Positions 52,693 to 61,072 of a stretch of 64,000 nt of DNA are shown here, one piece after another (the stretch's first letter is position 1; the number at the start of each line of letters is the position of its first letter). The notes beneath the pieces are model-generated. The model was not told the DNA's origin. It worked only from the letters and a program-made list of their open reading frames with translations, and did not search any database. The position numbers and the translations under genes were made by a program. The stretch lies in the NCBI RefSeq assembly GCF_036924745.1, contig NZ_JAZHSD010000001.1:2480001-2544000 (forward strand). The letters run 5' to 3'. The stretch is from Bradyrhizobium sp. AZCC 1693 (GTDB lineage: Bacteria > Pseudomonadota > Alphaproteobacteria > Rhizobiales > Xanthobacteraceae).

Positions 52693-53967
52693 ATGAAACA
52701 CGCCTATATCCCGCGAACGACGACCTACAATCTCAATCCGGGCGAAGAACTCAACGATTTGCGCATGTCGGACGAAGTCCGTCCGCTGTACGAGCACGTC
52801 AAGAAGTTCATCCGCGAGACGGTTGACCCGATGTCGGTCGAGTTCGTGCGGCTCGGCGAGGGCAAGAAGGATCGCTGGAGTTTTACCGAGGGCCAGCTTG
52901 CGGTGCTGCAGAAGGCCAAGGACAAGGCCAAGGAAGAAGGCCTGTGGAACTTCTTCCTGCCCGACGATGAGACCGGCCAGGGCCTGAAGAATCTCGATTA
53001 CGCCTATATCGCGGTGGAGCTCGCGAAAAATCCGCTGGCCTCCGAGACTATGAACTGCTCGGCGCCGGACACCGGCAACATGGAGGTGCTGGAGCGCGTC
53101 GGTACCAAGGCGCAGAAGGAGAAGTGGCTGAAGCCGCTGCTCGCGGGCGAAATTCGCTCCGCTTACGCGATGACCGAGCCGAATGTCGCCTCGTCGGATG
53201 CCAAGAACATCTCGACCACGGCCAAGCTGGTCGGCGACGAATGGGTGATCAACGGCGAGAAGTACTACATCTCCGGCGCCGGCGATCCGCGCTGCAAGAT
53301 CATGATCGTGATGGTGAAGACCAATCCCGACGCGCCGCCGAGCAAGCAGCAATCGCAGATCCTGGTGCCAACAGACACCCCCGGCGTCGAGATTTTGGGC
53401 CCGATGCACGTGTTCGGCCACGACCACGCGCCGCGCGGCCACATGCACCTGCGCTTCAACAATTGCCGGGTGCCGAAGGAAAACATGCTGCTCGGCGAAG
53501 GCCGCGGCTTTGAAATCTCGCAGGTCCGCCTCGGCCCCGGCCGCATCCATCACTGCATGCGCACGATCGGCAAGGCGGAAAAGGCGCTCGACCTGATGGT
53601 GTCGCGCGGCCTCACCCGCGAGGCCTTCGGCAAGAAAATCGCCCATCTCGGCGGCAATCTGCAGATCATCGCCCAGGCGCGCTGCGAGATCGAGGCGATG
53701 CGGCTGATGGTGTTGAAGGCCGCGAAGGCGATGGACGTGCTCGGCAACAAGGAAGCGCGGATCTGGGTCAGCATGGTGAAGGCCATGGTTCCGGAGCGCA
53801 CCTGCAAGATCATCGACCAGGCGATCCAGATGCACGGCGCGACCGGCATTTCGCAGTGGAGCCCGCTCGGCGAAATGTACCAGGACGTCCGCCACCTCCG
53901 CTTCGCCGACGGTCCGGATGAGGTGCACTGGATGGTGGTCGGCCGGCACGAGCTGAGCATGCCGTAG
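52693..53967 (+). CDS. ACAD10/11-type acyl-CoA dehydrogenase
   Basis: 424 residues from ATG 52693 with GGGAGGAATAATCC upstream. The ACAD fold is of the ACAD10/ACAD11 subgroup: SAYAMTEPNVASSDAKNIST, YYISGAGDPRCKIMIVMVKT, ILVPTDTPGVEILGPMHVFG, RVPKENMLLGEGRGFEISQV, RLGPGRIHHCMRTIGKAEKA and the end RFADGPDEVHWMVV. These match my memory of the human ACAD11 dehydrogenase domain closely. In that group the flavoenzyme eliminates phosphate from 4-phospho-acyl-CoA to give an enoyl-CoA. The kinase that would make that substrate is encoded 4 kb upstream (47676-48662). Plain dehydrogenation of a branched or long acyl-CoA is the alternative. Confidence 0.9.
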   Translation: MKHAYIPRTTTYNLNPGEELNDLRMSDEVRPLYEHVKKFIRETVDPMSVEFVRLGEGKKDRWSFTEGQLAVLQKAKDKAKEEGLWNFFLPDDETGQGLKNLDYAYIAVELAKNPLASETMNCSAPDTGNMEVLERVGTKAQKEKWLKPLLAGEIRSAYAMTEPNVASSDAKNISTTAKLVGDEWVINGEKYYISGAGDPRCKIMIVMVKTNPDAPPSKQQSQILVPTDTPGVEILGPMHVFGHDHAPRGHMHLRFNNCRVPKENMLLGEGRGFEISQVRLGPGRIHHCMRTIGKAEKALDLMVSRGLTREAFGKKIAHLGGNLQIIAQARCEIEAMRLMVLKAAKAMDVLGNKEARIWVSMVKAMVPERTCKIIDQAIQMHGATGISQWSPLGEMYQDVRHLRFADGPDEVHWMVVGRHELSMP

Positions 53968-53976
53968 CGCTGAGCT

Positions 53977-54066
53977 CGTAGGATGGGCAAAGGCGCGCAA
54001 GTGCCGTGCCCACCACACCTTGCGCCAGCGCTGAATGGTGGGCACGCTGCGCTTTGCCCACCCTAC
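53977..54066. repeat. P3 dispersed repeat
   Basis: CGTAGGATGGGCAAAGGCGC on the left and GCTTTGCCCACCCTACGG on the right, with GTGCCCACCA/TGGTGGGCAC inner arms. Placed between the ACAD and flavin reductase genes. Confidence 0.85.
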
Positions 54067-54087
54067 GGAAGCTACGCGAGTCCCCAC

Positions 54088-54708
54088 ATGCAATACGACC
54101 CCAGCGACTTGAAACCCCGCGAGCGCTACAAGGTGCTCACTTCCTTCGTGCTGCCGCGGCCGATCGCGTGGGTGACGTCGATCGGCCCCGCCGGCGTCGT
54201 CAACGCGGCGCCGTTCAGTTTCTTCAACGTATTCTGCGAGGATTCGCCGCTCTGCATGTTCGCCGCCAATCTGCGGCCCGACGGCCGTGTTAAGGATACC
54301 GTGATCAACATCCGCGCGACGAACGAGTTCGTGGTCAACATGACCGACGAGGCGCTGGCGCATGCGATGCACGAGAGCAGCGGCGACTTCCCGCCTGAGA
54401 TCGGCGAACCGGATTACCTGAATCTCAAACTGGCGCCTTCGACGAAAATCGCCGTGCCGCGGCTGGCGGATGCGCCGTTTTCGATGGAGTGCAAGACCTG
54501 GAAGGAAATCGACGTCAACGGCGACCGGCTGCTGGTCATGGGCGAAGGCATCCACTTCCATATCCGCGACGAATTGTGGGACCACGCCGCAATGCGCGTG
54601 CACATGGAGCGCTATCACCCGATCGGCCGCATGTTCGCGGACCGCTATTGCCGGACGGATGATCGCGTGGTGTTTCCGCCGGCCGAGGGGGCGAAGGCCG
54701 GCGCCTAA
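54088..54708 (+). CDS. Flavin reductase-like (FMN-binding split barrel) protein
   Basis: 206 residues from ATG 54088 (MQYDPSDLKPRERY); in-frame codons upstream belong to the P3 repeat. The split-barrel flavin-binding fold is marked by SFVLPRPIAWVTSIGPAGVV, NAAPFSFFNVFCEDSPLCMF, KDTVINIRATNEFVVNM and LLVMGEGIHFHIRDELW. Members bind FMN and either reduce free flavin with NAD(P)H for a partner monooxygenase or act alone on small molecules. Its stop overlaps the stop of the convergent alpha/beta hydrolase gene by four bases. A monooxygenase partner is not obvious; the Baeyer-Villiger enzyme at 57968 carries its own flavin. Confidence 0.88.
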   Translation: MQYDPSDLKPRERYKVLTSFVLPRPIAWVTSIGPAGVVNAAPFSFFNVFCEDSPLCMFAANLRPDGRVKDTVINIRATNEFVVNMTDEALAHAMHESSGDFPPEIGEPDYLNLKLAPSTKIAVPRLADAPFSMECKTWKEIDVNGDRLLVMGEGIHFHIRDELWDHAAMRVHMERYHPIGRMFADRYCRTDDRVVFPPAEGAKAGA

Positions 54709-55457
54709 GCCGGCTGGTGCGCGCGCAGGAAAGACCGGATCTGGCGCACTGCGAGCGGCACGCGCTCATTCGGCTCCTTCCACGGAAACAGGCTGACTTC
54801 CGCGTTCGGCGCGAGCAACGCGCTCTCCATGGCGACCGCGTAAGGGTGCGCCGGGATGTCATCGGGCAGGATCAGCACCGGCGTCTGGCAGCTCCGCACA
54901 AAATCGCGCGTGACCGTGAAGACGAAATCGGGGTTGGTGCGGTACATCTTTGTCAGGAACTTCTCGGCCATCTCCATCGTGATGTCGGGCCGGCGCTTTG
55001 TCAGTTCCGGCGCCCAGCCCTTCATGTTGTTGTCGTAGAACAGGTCGCGCATCTCGGGACGCGAGCCCGACGGCATGGCCAGCACGCCCGCCACGACGCG
55101 GTCCGGCGCGCGCTTCAAGAGATTCCAGATCAGGGGGCCGCCGATGCAGAAGCCCAGCACCATGAATTTTTCGAAGCCCAAATGATCCATCAGCGCAAGC
55201 TGGTCGTCGGTGTGGGAATCCCAGGGTCGGTCGATCTCGACCGGACCGGACGACTGGCCGGGTGGCGCGTTGCGCAGGTCGTAGGCGATGCAGCGGTACT
55301 CGTTGCCGAACTCCTTGATGGCGTTGAAGGGCGGATAATCGCCGGTGATGCCCGAGATGTTCGAGTTCAATCCACCGCCCGCAATCAACAGCAGCGGGAA
55401 GCCGGCGCCGGCTTCCTCATAATGGATGCGGACGGCGCCCTTTTCGAAAAAGCTCAT
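54705..55457 (-). CDS. Alpha/beta hydrolase with Cys at the nucleophile position
   Basis: 250 residues from ATG 55457. Alpha/beta hydrolase fold: oxyanion/HG region FPLLLIAGGGLNSNISGITG, CIAYDLRNAPPGQSSGP, and the nucleophile elbow MVLGFCIGGPLIWNLLKRAP. The elbow reads Gly-Phe-Cys-Ile-Gly, so the expected Ser is Cys, as in dienelactone hydrolase. Late strands carry VLILPDDIPAHPYAVAMESA, with Asp and His candidates for the rest of the triad. The substrate is unknown. The next gene upstream on the same strand is a GST 21 bases away, so they may be cotranscribed. Confidence 0.88.
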   Translation of the reverse strand: MSFFEKGAVRIHYEEAGAGFPLLLIAGGGLNSNISGITGDYPPFNAIKEFGNEYRCIAYDLRNAPPGQSSGPVEIDRPWDSHTDDQLALMDHLGFEKFMVLGFCIGGPLIWNLLKRAPDRVVAGVLAMPSGSRPEMRDLFYDNNMKGWAPELTKRRPDITMEMAEKFLTKMYRTNPDFVFTVTRDFVRSCQTPVLILPDDIPAHPYAVAMESALLAPNAEVSLFPWKEPNERVPLAVRQIRSFLRAHQPA

Positions 55458-55478
55458 CGCGTTCTCCCTGCCCGCACT

Positions 55479-56372
55479 CTACGCCTTCGCCGGCTCGCCG
55501 ATCTTGTCCTGCGTCCTGGTGTCGAAATCGCTGGCCTCGTGCCGCTCGTGCAACTGGCTCGCCGGATCGCCCGAGATGCGGTTGACCATGCGGCCGCGCT
55601 TCACCGCCGGGCGTTTTGCAATCGCGTCGGTCCAGCGCTGCACGTTCTTGTATTCATGCACCGAGAGGAATTCGCCGGCGCCGTAGACCAGGCCTTTCGC
55701 CAGCGCGCCGTACCATGGCCAAGTGGCCATGTCCGCGATCGTGTAGTCGCTGCCTGCGAGATATTCATTGTCGGCCAGACGCCGGTCGAGCACGTCGAGC
55801 TGGCGCTTCACCTCCATCGCATAACGGTCGATGGCGTATTCGATCTTGGTCGGCGCATAGGCATAGAAATGGCCAAAGCCGCCGCCGAGAAACGGCGCGC
55901 TGCCCATCTGCCAGAACAGCCACGACAGGCATTCGGCCCGCGCCGCGCCGCCGGCCGGAAGGAAGGCCCCGAATTTTTCGGCGAGATGCACCAGGATCGC
56001 GCCGGACTCGAACACACGGATCGGTGTCGGCCCGCTGCGGTCCACCAGCGCCGGGATTTTCGAGTTCGGATTGACGGCGACAAAGCCGCTGCCGAACTGG
56101 TTGCCGTCGATCTTGATCAGCCAGGCGTCATATTCCGCGCCGCTGTGGCCGGCGGCCAACAGCTCCTCGAACATGACCGTGACCTTGACGCCGTTGGGAG
56201 TGGCCAGCGAATAGAGCTGGAACGGATGCCGGCCGACCGGCAGTTCGGCCTCATGCGTGGGACCGGCGATCGGGCGATTGATGGCGGCGAACCGGCCGCC
56301 GCTTTCCTTGTTCCAGGTCCAGACCTTTGGCGGCTCGTAAGCGGTAGGTTCGGTGACGGGGGCGTCGGTCAT
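55479..56372 (-). CDS. yghU: YghU-type glutathione S-transferase (disulfide-bond oxidoreductase)
   Basis: 297 residues from ATG 56372 (MTDAPVTEPTAYEPPKVW); a longer frame upstream is rejected. It closely matches E. coli YghU (288): NRPIAGPTHEAELPVGRHPF, LYSLATPNGVKVTVMFEELL (glutathione-site Thr-Pro-Asn), FGSGFVAVNPNSKIPALVD, RVFESGAILVHLAEKFGAFL, APFLGGGFGHFYAYAPTKIE and the tail QLHERHEASDFDTRTQDK. YghU-type enzymes bind two glutathiones and reduce disulfides or organic peroxides. It lies 21 bases upstream of the alpha/beta hydrolase gene and is divergent from an aminotransferase gene. Confidence 0.93.
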   Translation of the reverse strand: MTDAPVTEPTAYEPPKVWTWNKESGGRFAAINRPIAGPTHEAELPVGRHPFQLYSLATPNGVKVTVMFEELLAAGHSGAEYDAWLIKIDGNQFGSGFVAVNPNSKIPALVDRSGPTPIRVFESGAILVHLAEKFGAFLPAGGAARAECLSWLFWQMGSAPFLGGGFGHFYAYAPTKIEYAIDRYAMEVKRQLDVLDRRLADNEYLAGSDYTIADMATWPWYGALAKGLVYGAGEFLSVHEYKNVQRWTDAIAKRPAVKRGRMVNRISGDPASQLHERHEASDFDTRTQDKIGEPAKA

Positions 56373-56629
56373 TCGGGTTGGCTCCAGGCTTAATTCAGCC
56401 GTCTCGCTGCTTAAGTGAACTGTCGCGCGGCGGCTGGCGCAATCCATGTAAGGTTTCGTATCAGCACCGCAACCAGACAAAAAGCGTGCAAAAAATCAGG
56501 GGAGGAATGCGCCATGCTATGCCTGCCATAGTCGCACGGCGTGGCAAGTGTACTCGGAGCAATGCTTCTGTGGCTGGCGTAGTCGAGATCGGCCATAATG
56601 GATGGGTCGCGACCAAAGAGACCATCCAA

Positions 56630-57781
56630 ATGCTCCCATCACAGCGTGCCTTGTTCGAGATACCGCGCCAGATCTGCTACCTGAATGCCGCTTCCTACAG
56701 CCCGCTGCCGCTTCGAACGCTGGAGGCCGGCCGCGCCGCGGTTCTTCGCAAGGGCACGCCGTGGACGCTCGATGCCTCCTTCGCCAACCAGCAGCATGAA
56801 CGCGCGCGCCTTGCCGCTGCCCGGCTGATCAATGCCGAGCCTGCCGATATCGCGCTGATTTCCTCGATCAGTTACGGCGTTGCGACCGCCGCGAAGATAC
56901 TGCCGATCACCCGCGGCACCCGCGTGATCGTGCTGGAGAACGATCATTCCTCGCCGGTGCTCGAATGGCAGACGCGGGCCGAGACGGAAGGGTTCACCGT
57001 CGAGACGGTCCGGCAACCTGACGATGGCGATTGGACATCGGCGGTTCTCGAAACCATCGAACGATCCGGTGCCCCGCCGGTCAGCCTGGCCTCGATCTCA
57101 TCGGTGCACTGGTCGGACGGCGGGCTGATCGACATCGACAAGGTCGGCGCGACGCTGCGGCAGCGGCGCGCGGCCTTCCTTGTCGACGCGACGCACAGCA
57201 CTGGCGTGCTGGCAACCGACGTGAAGCGTCTCGATCCGGATTTCGTGGTCTTCCCGACCTACAAATGGTTGCTCGGCCCGTACGGCCGCGCCTTTCTCTA
57301 TGTTGCGAAACGCCATCAAGGCGGCATCCCGCTCGAGCAGACCGCGTCCGGCCGCCGCAACGTGCGCGCCGAGAACGCGGTCTATTTCACCGATCTCAGT
57401 TACGTTCCCGACGCGCGGCGCTTCGACATGGGCGAGCGCGATCATTTCATCTCGATGGAGATGGCCTCGATCGGCATGGAGATGATGGCTGACTGGGGCG
57501 CACCGGCCGTTGTGCAGCGTCTCACGATGCTGACAGAGCGGATCGCGCACGCCGTGCACGGCATCGGCGTCAGCGTGCCCGAGCTTCGTCTGCGCGCGCC
57601 GCATATATTGAGCCTCGCCTTCAAGGGCGGAATGCCGGCGGGCCTCGTCGAAGGATTGGCAAGCGAAGGCGTCTACGTCGCGCCGCGCCTTGGGCGCATG
57701 CGCATCTCGCCCCACGTCTATAATGACGAGGCTGATGTCGATCGGTTTGTTGAGGTTTTGACGCGGCGGCTGCGGGGCTGA
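56630..57781 (+). CDS. Class V aminotransferase / cysteine desulfurase-like PLP enzyme
   Basis: 383 residues from ATG 56630 (MLPSQRALFEIPRQICYLNA), the start that fits related proteins best. The same frame stays open upstream to ATG 56519 and 56507, just after a strong AGGGGAGGAA, so a 37-41-residue longer product is possible. Fold type I PLP enzyme: ISSISYGVATAAKILPI (phosphate site), SIHWSDGG-like segment SISSVHWSDGGLIDIDK, Asp in FLVDATHSTGVLATD and the Schiff-base Lys in VVFPTYKWLLGPYGRAFLY. C-terminal GVYVAPRLGRMRISPHVYND contains the substrate carboxylate Arg. The reaction (transaminase, epimerase or lyase) is not assignable. Confidence 0.87.
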   Translation: MLPSQRALFEIPRQICYLNAASYSPLPLRTLEAGRAAVLRKGTPWTLDASFANQQHERARLAAARLINAEPADIALISSISYGVATAAKILPITRGTRVIVLENDHSSPVLEWQTRAETEGFTVETVRQPDDGDWTSAVLETIERSGAPPVSLASISSVHWSDGGLIDIDKVGATLRQRRAAFLVDATHSTGVLATDVKRLDPDFVVFPTYKWLLGPYGRAFLYVAKRHQGGIPLEQTASGRRNVRAENAVYFTDLSYVPDARRFDMGERDHFISMEMASIGMEMMADWGAPAVVQRLTMLTERIAHAVHGIGVSVPELRLRAPHILSLAFKGGMPAGLVEGLASEGVYVAPRLGRMRISPHVYNDEADVDRFVEVLTRRLRG

Positions 57782-57783
57782 CA

Positions 57784-57905
57784 TGCAGGGTGGGCAAAGG
57801 CGCGTTTGCACCGTGCCCACCATCTTGCGGCGTGGCATGAATATGGGCACGCTTCCGCCTTCGCTCGTGGAGCTACGGCGGACAAGTCGCTTTGCCCGCC
57901 CTACG
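57784..57905. repeat. P3 dispersed repeat
   Basis: GCAGGGTGGGCAAAGGCGCG on the left and CGCTTTGCCCGCCCTACG on the right, with GTGCCCACCATCTTGCG and ATGGGCACGC inside. It fills the convergent gap before the monooxygenase gene. Confidence 0.8.
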
Positions 57906-57967
57906 AAAGCGGGACTTACGACACCGCCACCTTCCGCGGCCGCTCCGCCCGCTCCATCACAAATCCC

Positions 57968-59575
57968 TCATAGCCCTTTGGCCGCCACATCATTGCAGAT
58001 CTGCCGGTAAGGACCGACGCCGCCGATATAGGGCATGAAGATGCGCGGCTTGCCGGGGACGTTGGCGCCCATGTACCAGGAATTGGCCTGCGGATAGAGC
58101 GTGGTGTAGGCGACCTCGTTGACGTGGGCGACCCATTTGTCTTCGGCGTCGACCGCCGCCTCCATGGTGTCGAGGCCGCGATCGCGCATATAGGCCATGC
58201 AGTCGGTGATCCAGTCGACGTGCTGCTCGATCGAGACGATCATGTTCGACAGCACCGACGGGCTGCCGGGCCCGGTGATGACGAAGAGGTTGGGGAAACC
58301 TGCGCTCATCAGGCCGAGATACGTGCGCGGGCCCGCGGACCATTTCTGGTTCAGTGTCTGGCCGTTGCGGCCTCGGATATCGATTTTCGCCACTGACCCC
58401 GTCATGGCGTCAAAACCGGTCGCCAGCACCAGCGCGTCGACTTCGTATTCCTTGTCCGCGACGCGCACCGCGTTTTCGGTGATCTCCTCGATCGGGTTCG
58501 ACTTGATGTCGACCAGCGTCACGTTGGGGCGATTGAAGGCCGCGAAATAATCGGTGTCGATGCAGATGCGTTTTGACCCGATCGGATGGTTATTCGGCTG
58601 CAGCAGTTTTGCGGTCTGCGGGTCGTTCACAATCTCCGCGATCTTTTCGCGGACGAAATTGGCGGCGGTGTCGTTGGCGGTCTTGTCGAGCGCGAGGTTG
58701 TTGTAGACCGACATGAAGGTGAGCCCGCCGCGGCTCCAGCGCGCCTCGTATTTGGCGCGACGTTCGTTGTCGCCGTCGTCGAGCGCGCCGCGGTCGGGCA
58801 TCTCGGTATAGATGCCGTTCTTCGCCACCTCGCGCGCAAAGCGCCTGATCTCGGGATAATTGTCGCGAAATTTTTGCCGCTCCGCCTCGCTCAGCGGCGC
58901 ATTTCGCGCAGGGATCGAGAAGTTCGCGGTGCGCTGAAACACCGTGAGCTGGCTCGCCTGTTCGGCGATGACAGGCACCGACTGGATCGCCGACGATCCG
59001 GTGCCGATGACGGCGACGCGCTGGCCGGTGAAATCGACCTCTTCATGCGGCCAGTGGCCGGTGTGATAGACCTTGCCCTTGAAGCGATCGAGGCCCTTGA
59101 TGTCGGGCATCCGCGCGTTCGACAGGCAGCCGGTGGCGAGAACGATGAATTTTGCGGTGACTGCCTTGCCGTCGGAGGTCGTGACCGACCACAGCGAAGT
59201 CGCCTCGTCGAACGCGGCGCTGTCGACACGGGTGTTGAACTGGATGTCAGGGCGCAGGTCAAAACGGTCGGCGACGTGGTTGGCGTATTTCAAAATCTCC
59301 GGCTGCGGCGCGTAGCGCTCGCTCCAGTCCCATTCCTGCTGCAACTCTTCCGAGAATGAATAGGAATATTGCATGCTCTCGACATCGCAGCGCGCGCCGG
59401 GATAGCGGTTCCAATACCAGGTGCCACCGACGCCGCTACCCTGCTCGTAGACCCGCGCCGTCATCCCCTGCCCGCGCAGCCGGTGCAGCATGTACATGCC
59501 GGCAAAACCTGCGCCGACCACGACGACGTCGTAGGTCTCGGTGGATTTGGTGGCGGTGGACGGCATCGCGGACAT
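57968..59575 (-). CDS. Baeyer-Villiger-type flavin monooxygenase, C-terminus frameshifted
   Basis: 535 residues from ATG 59575 (MSAMPSTATKSTETYD). Class B flavoprotein monooxygenase: FAD motif VVVVGAGFAGMYMLHRLRG, GVGGTWYWNRYPGARCDVES, the BVMO fingerprint FKGKVYHTGHWP (FxGxxxHxxxW) and the NADPH motif AVIGTGSSAIQSVP, then ATGFDAMTGS and GPGSPSVLSNM. It inserts oxygen into a ketone to form an ester or lactone. At the end the frame reads NDVAAKGL-stop, while the next frame continues KGYEGFVMERAERPRKVAVS to a stop at 57916, the expected C-terminus. One extra base in the AAAGGG run (about 57972-57980, plus-strand CCCTTT) explains this. Corrected length would be 552 residues. Confidence 0.9.
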   Translation of the reverse strand: MSAMPSTATKSTETYDVVVVGAGFAGMYMLHRLRGQGMTARVYEQGSGVGGTWYWNRYPGARCDVESMQYSYSFSEELQQEWDWSERYAPQPEILKYANHVADRFDLRPDIQFNTRVDSAAFDEATSLWSVTTSDGKAVTAKFIVLATGCLSNARMPDIKGLDRFKGKVYHTGHWPHEEVDFTGQRVAVIGTGSSAIQSVPVIAEQASQLTVFQRTANFSIPARNAPLSEAERQKFRDNYPEIRRFAREVAKNGIYTEMPDRGALDDGDNERRAKYEARWSRGGLTFMSVYNNLALDKTANDTAANFVREKIAEIVNDPQTAKLLQPNNHPIGSKRICIDTDYFAAFNRPNVTLVDIKSNPIEEITENAVRVADKEYEVDALVLATGFDAMTGSVAKIDIRGRNGQTLNQKWSAGPRTYLGLMSAGFPNLFVITGPGSPSVLSNMIVSIEQHVDWITDCMAYMRDRGLDTMEAAVDAEDKWVAHVNEVAYTTLYPQANSWYMGANVPGKPRIFMPYIGGVGPYRQICNDVAAKGL

Positions 59576-59806
59576 GAATATGGGCTCCCTGATATTCTCT
59601 TTGATTTGGCAAGCAGCATTCCTTCCGTAGCGCCAAAGCGCAAGACGCAAATCGGCTGGCTGGCCTTGCATATTTTGCGAGGTGGAATGTGCGCTCCTCG
59701 GGAGGGCCGTCCCGCTTGGCATGCATGGCCCCGATGGGCTAGCGTTCGGTCACACACAAACCAACAATGAGCGGCCGGCCCGCGGCCGCCACAGGGAGCG
59801 ACAACC

Positions 59807-60940
59807 ATGAAATCGCCGATCTGCGACATGCTGGGAATTGAGTTTCCGCTGCTCGCCTTCAGCCATTGCCGCGACGTGGTCGCCGCCGTCAGCCGCGCCG
59901 GCGGGTTTGGCGTGCTGGGCGCGACCGCGCATTCGCCGGAGACGATCGAGCAGGAACTGAAATGGATCGACGATCATACCGACGGCAAGCCCTACGGGCT
60001 CGACGTGCTGATCCCCGAAAACATCTCGACCGCGGGCGAAAAGGACGTCACCTGGAAAAGCCTGGAGGCGCGGATCTCGCCGCAGCATCGCGACTTCACT
60101 CGCAACCTCCTGAAAAAATACGGCGTCGAACTGACGACCACCGACGTCGCCGACAACCAGCCGCAGCCGTTCGACGCGCAGCGCGCGTTAGAAGTGCTCG
60201 ACGTTTCGTTTCGCCATCCGATCAAGCTGATCGCCAACGCGCTCGGCGTGCCGCCGAAGGCGATGATCGACATGGGCAAGAAGCACGATGTCCCGGTCGC
60301 CGCACTGGTCGGCGCCAAGGAACATGCGCTGCGACAGGTCGCGGCCGGCGTCGACATTCTTGTGGTGCAAGGCACCGAGGCCGGCGGCCATTGCGGCGAG
60401 GTCTCGACCATGGTGCTGGTGCCCGAGGTGATCAAGGCGATCAAGCCAATCCGCGACGTGCCGGTGCTAGCCGCCGGCGGCATCATGACTGGCCGGCAGA
60501 TGGCGGCGTGCATGGCGATGGGCGCGGCCGGCGCCTGGACCGGCTCGGTGTGGCTGGCGACGGTGGAATCGGAGACCACTGAAATCTTCCGCGAAAAGAT
60601 GATCGCGGCATCCTCGCGCGACGCGGTGCGTTCCAAGGGCCGCACCGGAAAGCCGGCGCGGCAATTGCGCTCGGTGTGGACCGACGCGTGGGATCGCGGA
60701 CCTGACAGCCCCGGCGCGCTGCCGATGCCGCTGCAAAGCATCATCAGCCGCGACGCCTTCAATTCCATCGACCGTGCGGCGGCGGCAGGGAACGCGCAGG
60801 CGCGCGACCTCGTGACGTACTTCGTCGGCCAAGGCGTCGGCCTGATCGACAGCGTCAAGTCCGCCGGCGCGGTGGTGCAGGAATTCAAGGAAGATTTTGC
60901 CGATGCGGTGGAGCATATGAATGCGTTGATGGAGGAGTGA
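59807..60940 (+). CDS. Nitronate monooxygenase-family FMN protein
   Basis: 377 residues from ATG 59807, preceded by AGGGAGCGACAACC. TIM-barrel FMN enzyme of the NMO (2-nitropropane dioxygenase) family: CDMLGIEFPLLAFSHCRDVV, SRAGGFGVLGATAHSPETI, VVQGTEAGGHCGEVSTMVLV (active-site region with His) and VLAAGGIMTGRQMAACMAMG with GAWTGSVWLATVESE (FMN phosphate site). Family members oxidise nitronates; a related group reduces enoyl-CoA, which could suit this acyl-CoA-rich neighbourhood. TTGGCA and TAGCGT spaced 18 bases (59716-59745) may be its promoter. The monooxygenase gene is divergent 231 bases away. Confidence 0.92.
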   Translation: MKSPICDMLGIEFPLLAFSHCRDVVAAVSRAGGFGVLGATAHSPETIEQELKWIDDHTDGKPYGLDVLIPENISTAGEKDVTWKSLEARISPQHRDFTRNLLKKYGVELTTTDVADNQPQPFDAQRALEVLDVSFRHPIKLIANALGVPPKAMIDMGKKHDVPVAALVGAKEHALRQVAAGVDILVVQGTEAGGHCGEVSTMVLVPEVIKAIKPIRDVPVLAAGGIMTGRQMAACMAMGAAGAWTGSVWLATVESETTEIFREKMIAASSRDAVRSKGRTGKPARQLRSVWTDAWDRGPDSPGALPMPLQSIISRDAFNSIDRAAAAGNAQARDLVTYFVGQGVGLIDSVKSAGAVVQEFKEDFADAVEHMNALMEE

Positions 60941-60952
60941 TGGCGAAAATCT

Positions 60953-61043
60953 CGTAGGGTGGGTAAAGCGGAGCGTGCCCACCACTTCCGAGCAAAATGC
61001 TAGATGGTGCGCACGGCGCAAGGGCGCCTTTGCCCACCCTACG
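60953..61043. repeat. P3 dispersed repeat
   Basis: CGTAGGGTGGGTAAAGCGGA on the left and GCGCCTTTGCCCACCCTACG on the right, with inner GTGCCCACCACTT and GGTGCGCACGG. It lies between the NMO and thiolase genes on the same strand. Confidence 0.85.
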
Positions 61044-61072
61044 AGTCTCTCTAGAAAGTGAAACAAGAAAAG

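Noticed and set aside
53983..54087. Extended N-terminus for the flavin reductase
   Set aside because: These codons are P3 repeat sequence and are absent from the fold; ATG 54088 is preferred.
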